Source: Flavobacterium sp. N2270
Lineage (GTDB): Bacteria > Bacteroidota > Bacteroidia > Flavobacteriales > Flavobacteriaceae
NCBI RefSeq assembly: GCF_025947225.1
Contig: NZ_CP110005.1
Location: 1,116,001 to 1,180,000 of the forward strand
Reading direction: 5' to 3'
Length of the DNA stretch: 64,000 bases
The first letter of the stretch is position 1, and each line of letters starts with the position of its first letter. The notes under the pieces are model-generated. The model made no database searches and was not told the origin of the DNA. It saw only the letters and a program-made list of their open reading frames with translations. A program made the translations under genes and the position numbers. Shown in pieces: positions 63,996-64,000 of this stretch.

Positions 63996-64000
63996 TTTTT

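Noticed and set aside
1..64000. Prophage, insertion sequences, integrons, CRISPR arrays, restriction or toxin-antitoxin systems
   Set aside because: I looked for transposases, integrases, phage structural genes, cas genes and paired toxin-antitoxin frames on both strands and recognised none.

Overview
The window is AT-rich chromosomal DNA from a member of the Bacteroidota, most likely a Flavobacterium-like Flavobacteriaceae. The signs are a complete Na+-translocating NADH:quinone reductase operon, a type IX secretion (T9SS) plug protein and a T9SS-sorted secreted protein, Bacteroidota-type families (GH3-like, DUF2797, DUF3667, DUF5103, DUF5916, peptidase S46), and TTG-N(17-23)-TAnnTTTG promoters ahead of several transcription units. 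It looks like ordinary core genome: no phage, transposase, integrase, CRISPR array or rRNA operon was seen. No gene-free stretch exceeds 300 bases; the longest (61911-62204, 294 b) holds the promoter of a tRNA-Gly pair.

1-9000: an edge-truncated PD40/OmpA envelope protein, a 55-aa lipoprotein downstream of a GH3-family enzyme, a DUF2797 zinc protein, a large AsmA-like protein and SppA. 9000-14800: a FolK/deoxynucleoside kinase fusion, a tiny membrane protein with a TrmH-type RNA methyltransferase, MutS, then tRNA-Gly(GCC) and two identical tRNA-Leu(TAA) genes in a duplicated promoter-leader-tRNA-terminator unit, and a DUF1508 protein. 14800-23900: a low-complexity lipoprotein, an S46 dipeptidyl-peptidase with the Arg typical of DPP11, KdtA/WaaA, a DegT-type sugar aminotransferase, GalE, an M23-fold protein without signal peptide, FabD, an FMN reductase and a pirin. 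23900-29800: outer-membrane phospholipase A, a Crp-family regulator behind PurT, an aspartate aminotransferase-like enzyme, a membrane fatty-acid desaturase and RsmG. 29800-38100: a 1227-aa secreted hydrolase with a T9SS sorting tail, PruA, ApaG, DUF3667 and the T9SS plug protein.

38200-45800: nqrABCDEF, then a small uncharacterised gene overlapping apbE, whose product attaches FMN to NqrB and NqrC. 45800-49700: a methyltransferase, a GxxExxY nuclease-fold gene enclosed by imperfect inverted repeats, Map, a CoA-transferase and an RRM protein. 49700-54800: a four-gene export operon (TetR - ABC - HlyD - TolC) with a palindromic operator and an ATPase with degenerate motifs. 54900-64000: a thioredoxin-like lipoprotein, GpmI, a DUF5916 protein, two convergent L,D-transpeptidases, twin tRNA-Gly(TCC), PepE and a carboxypeptidase-regulatory-like protein that lacks a standard start codon.

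The most unusual items are the GxxExxY cassette (46559-46992), the export operon with the odd ATPase, the duplicated tRNA-Leu unit, the FolK-kinase fusion and the possible ATT start at 63231. Functional assignments rest on recognising families by eye; no database search was run.
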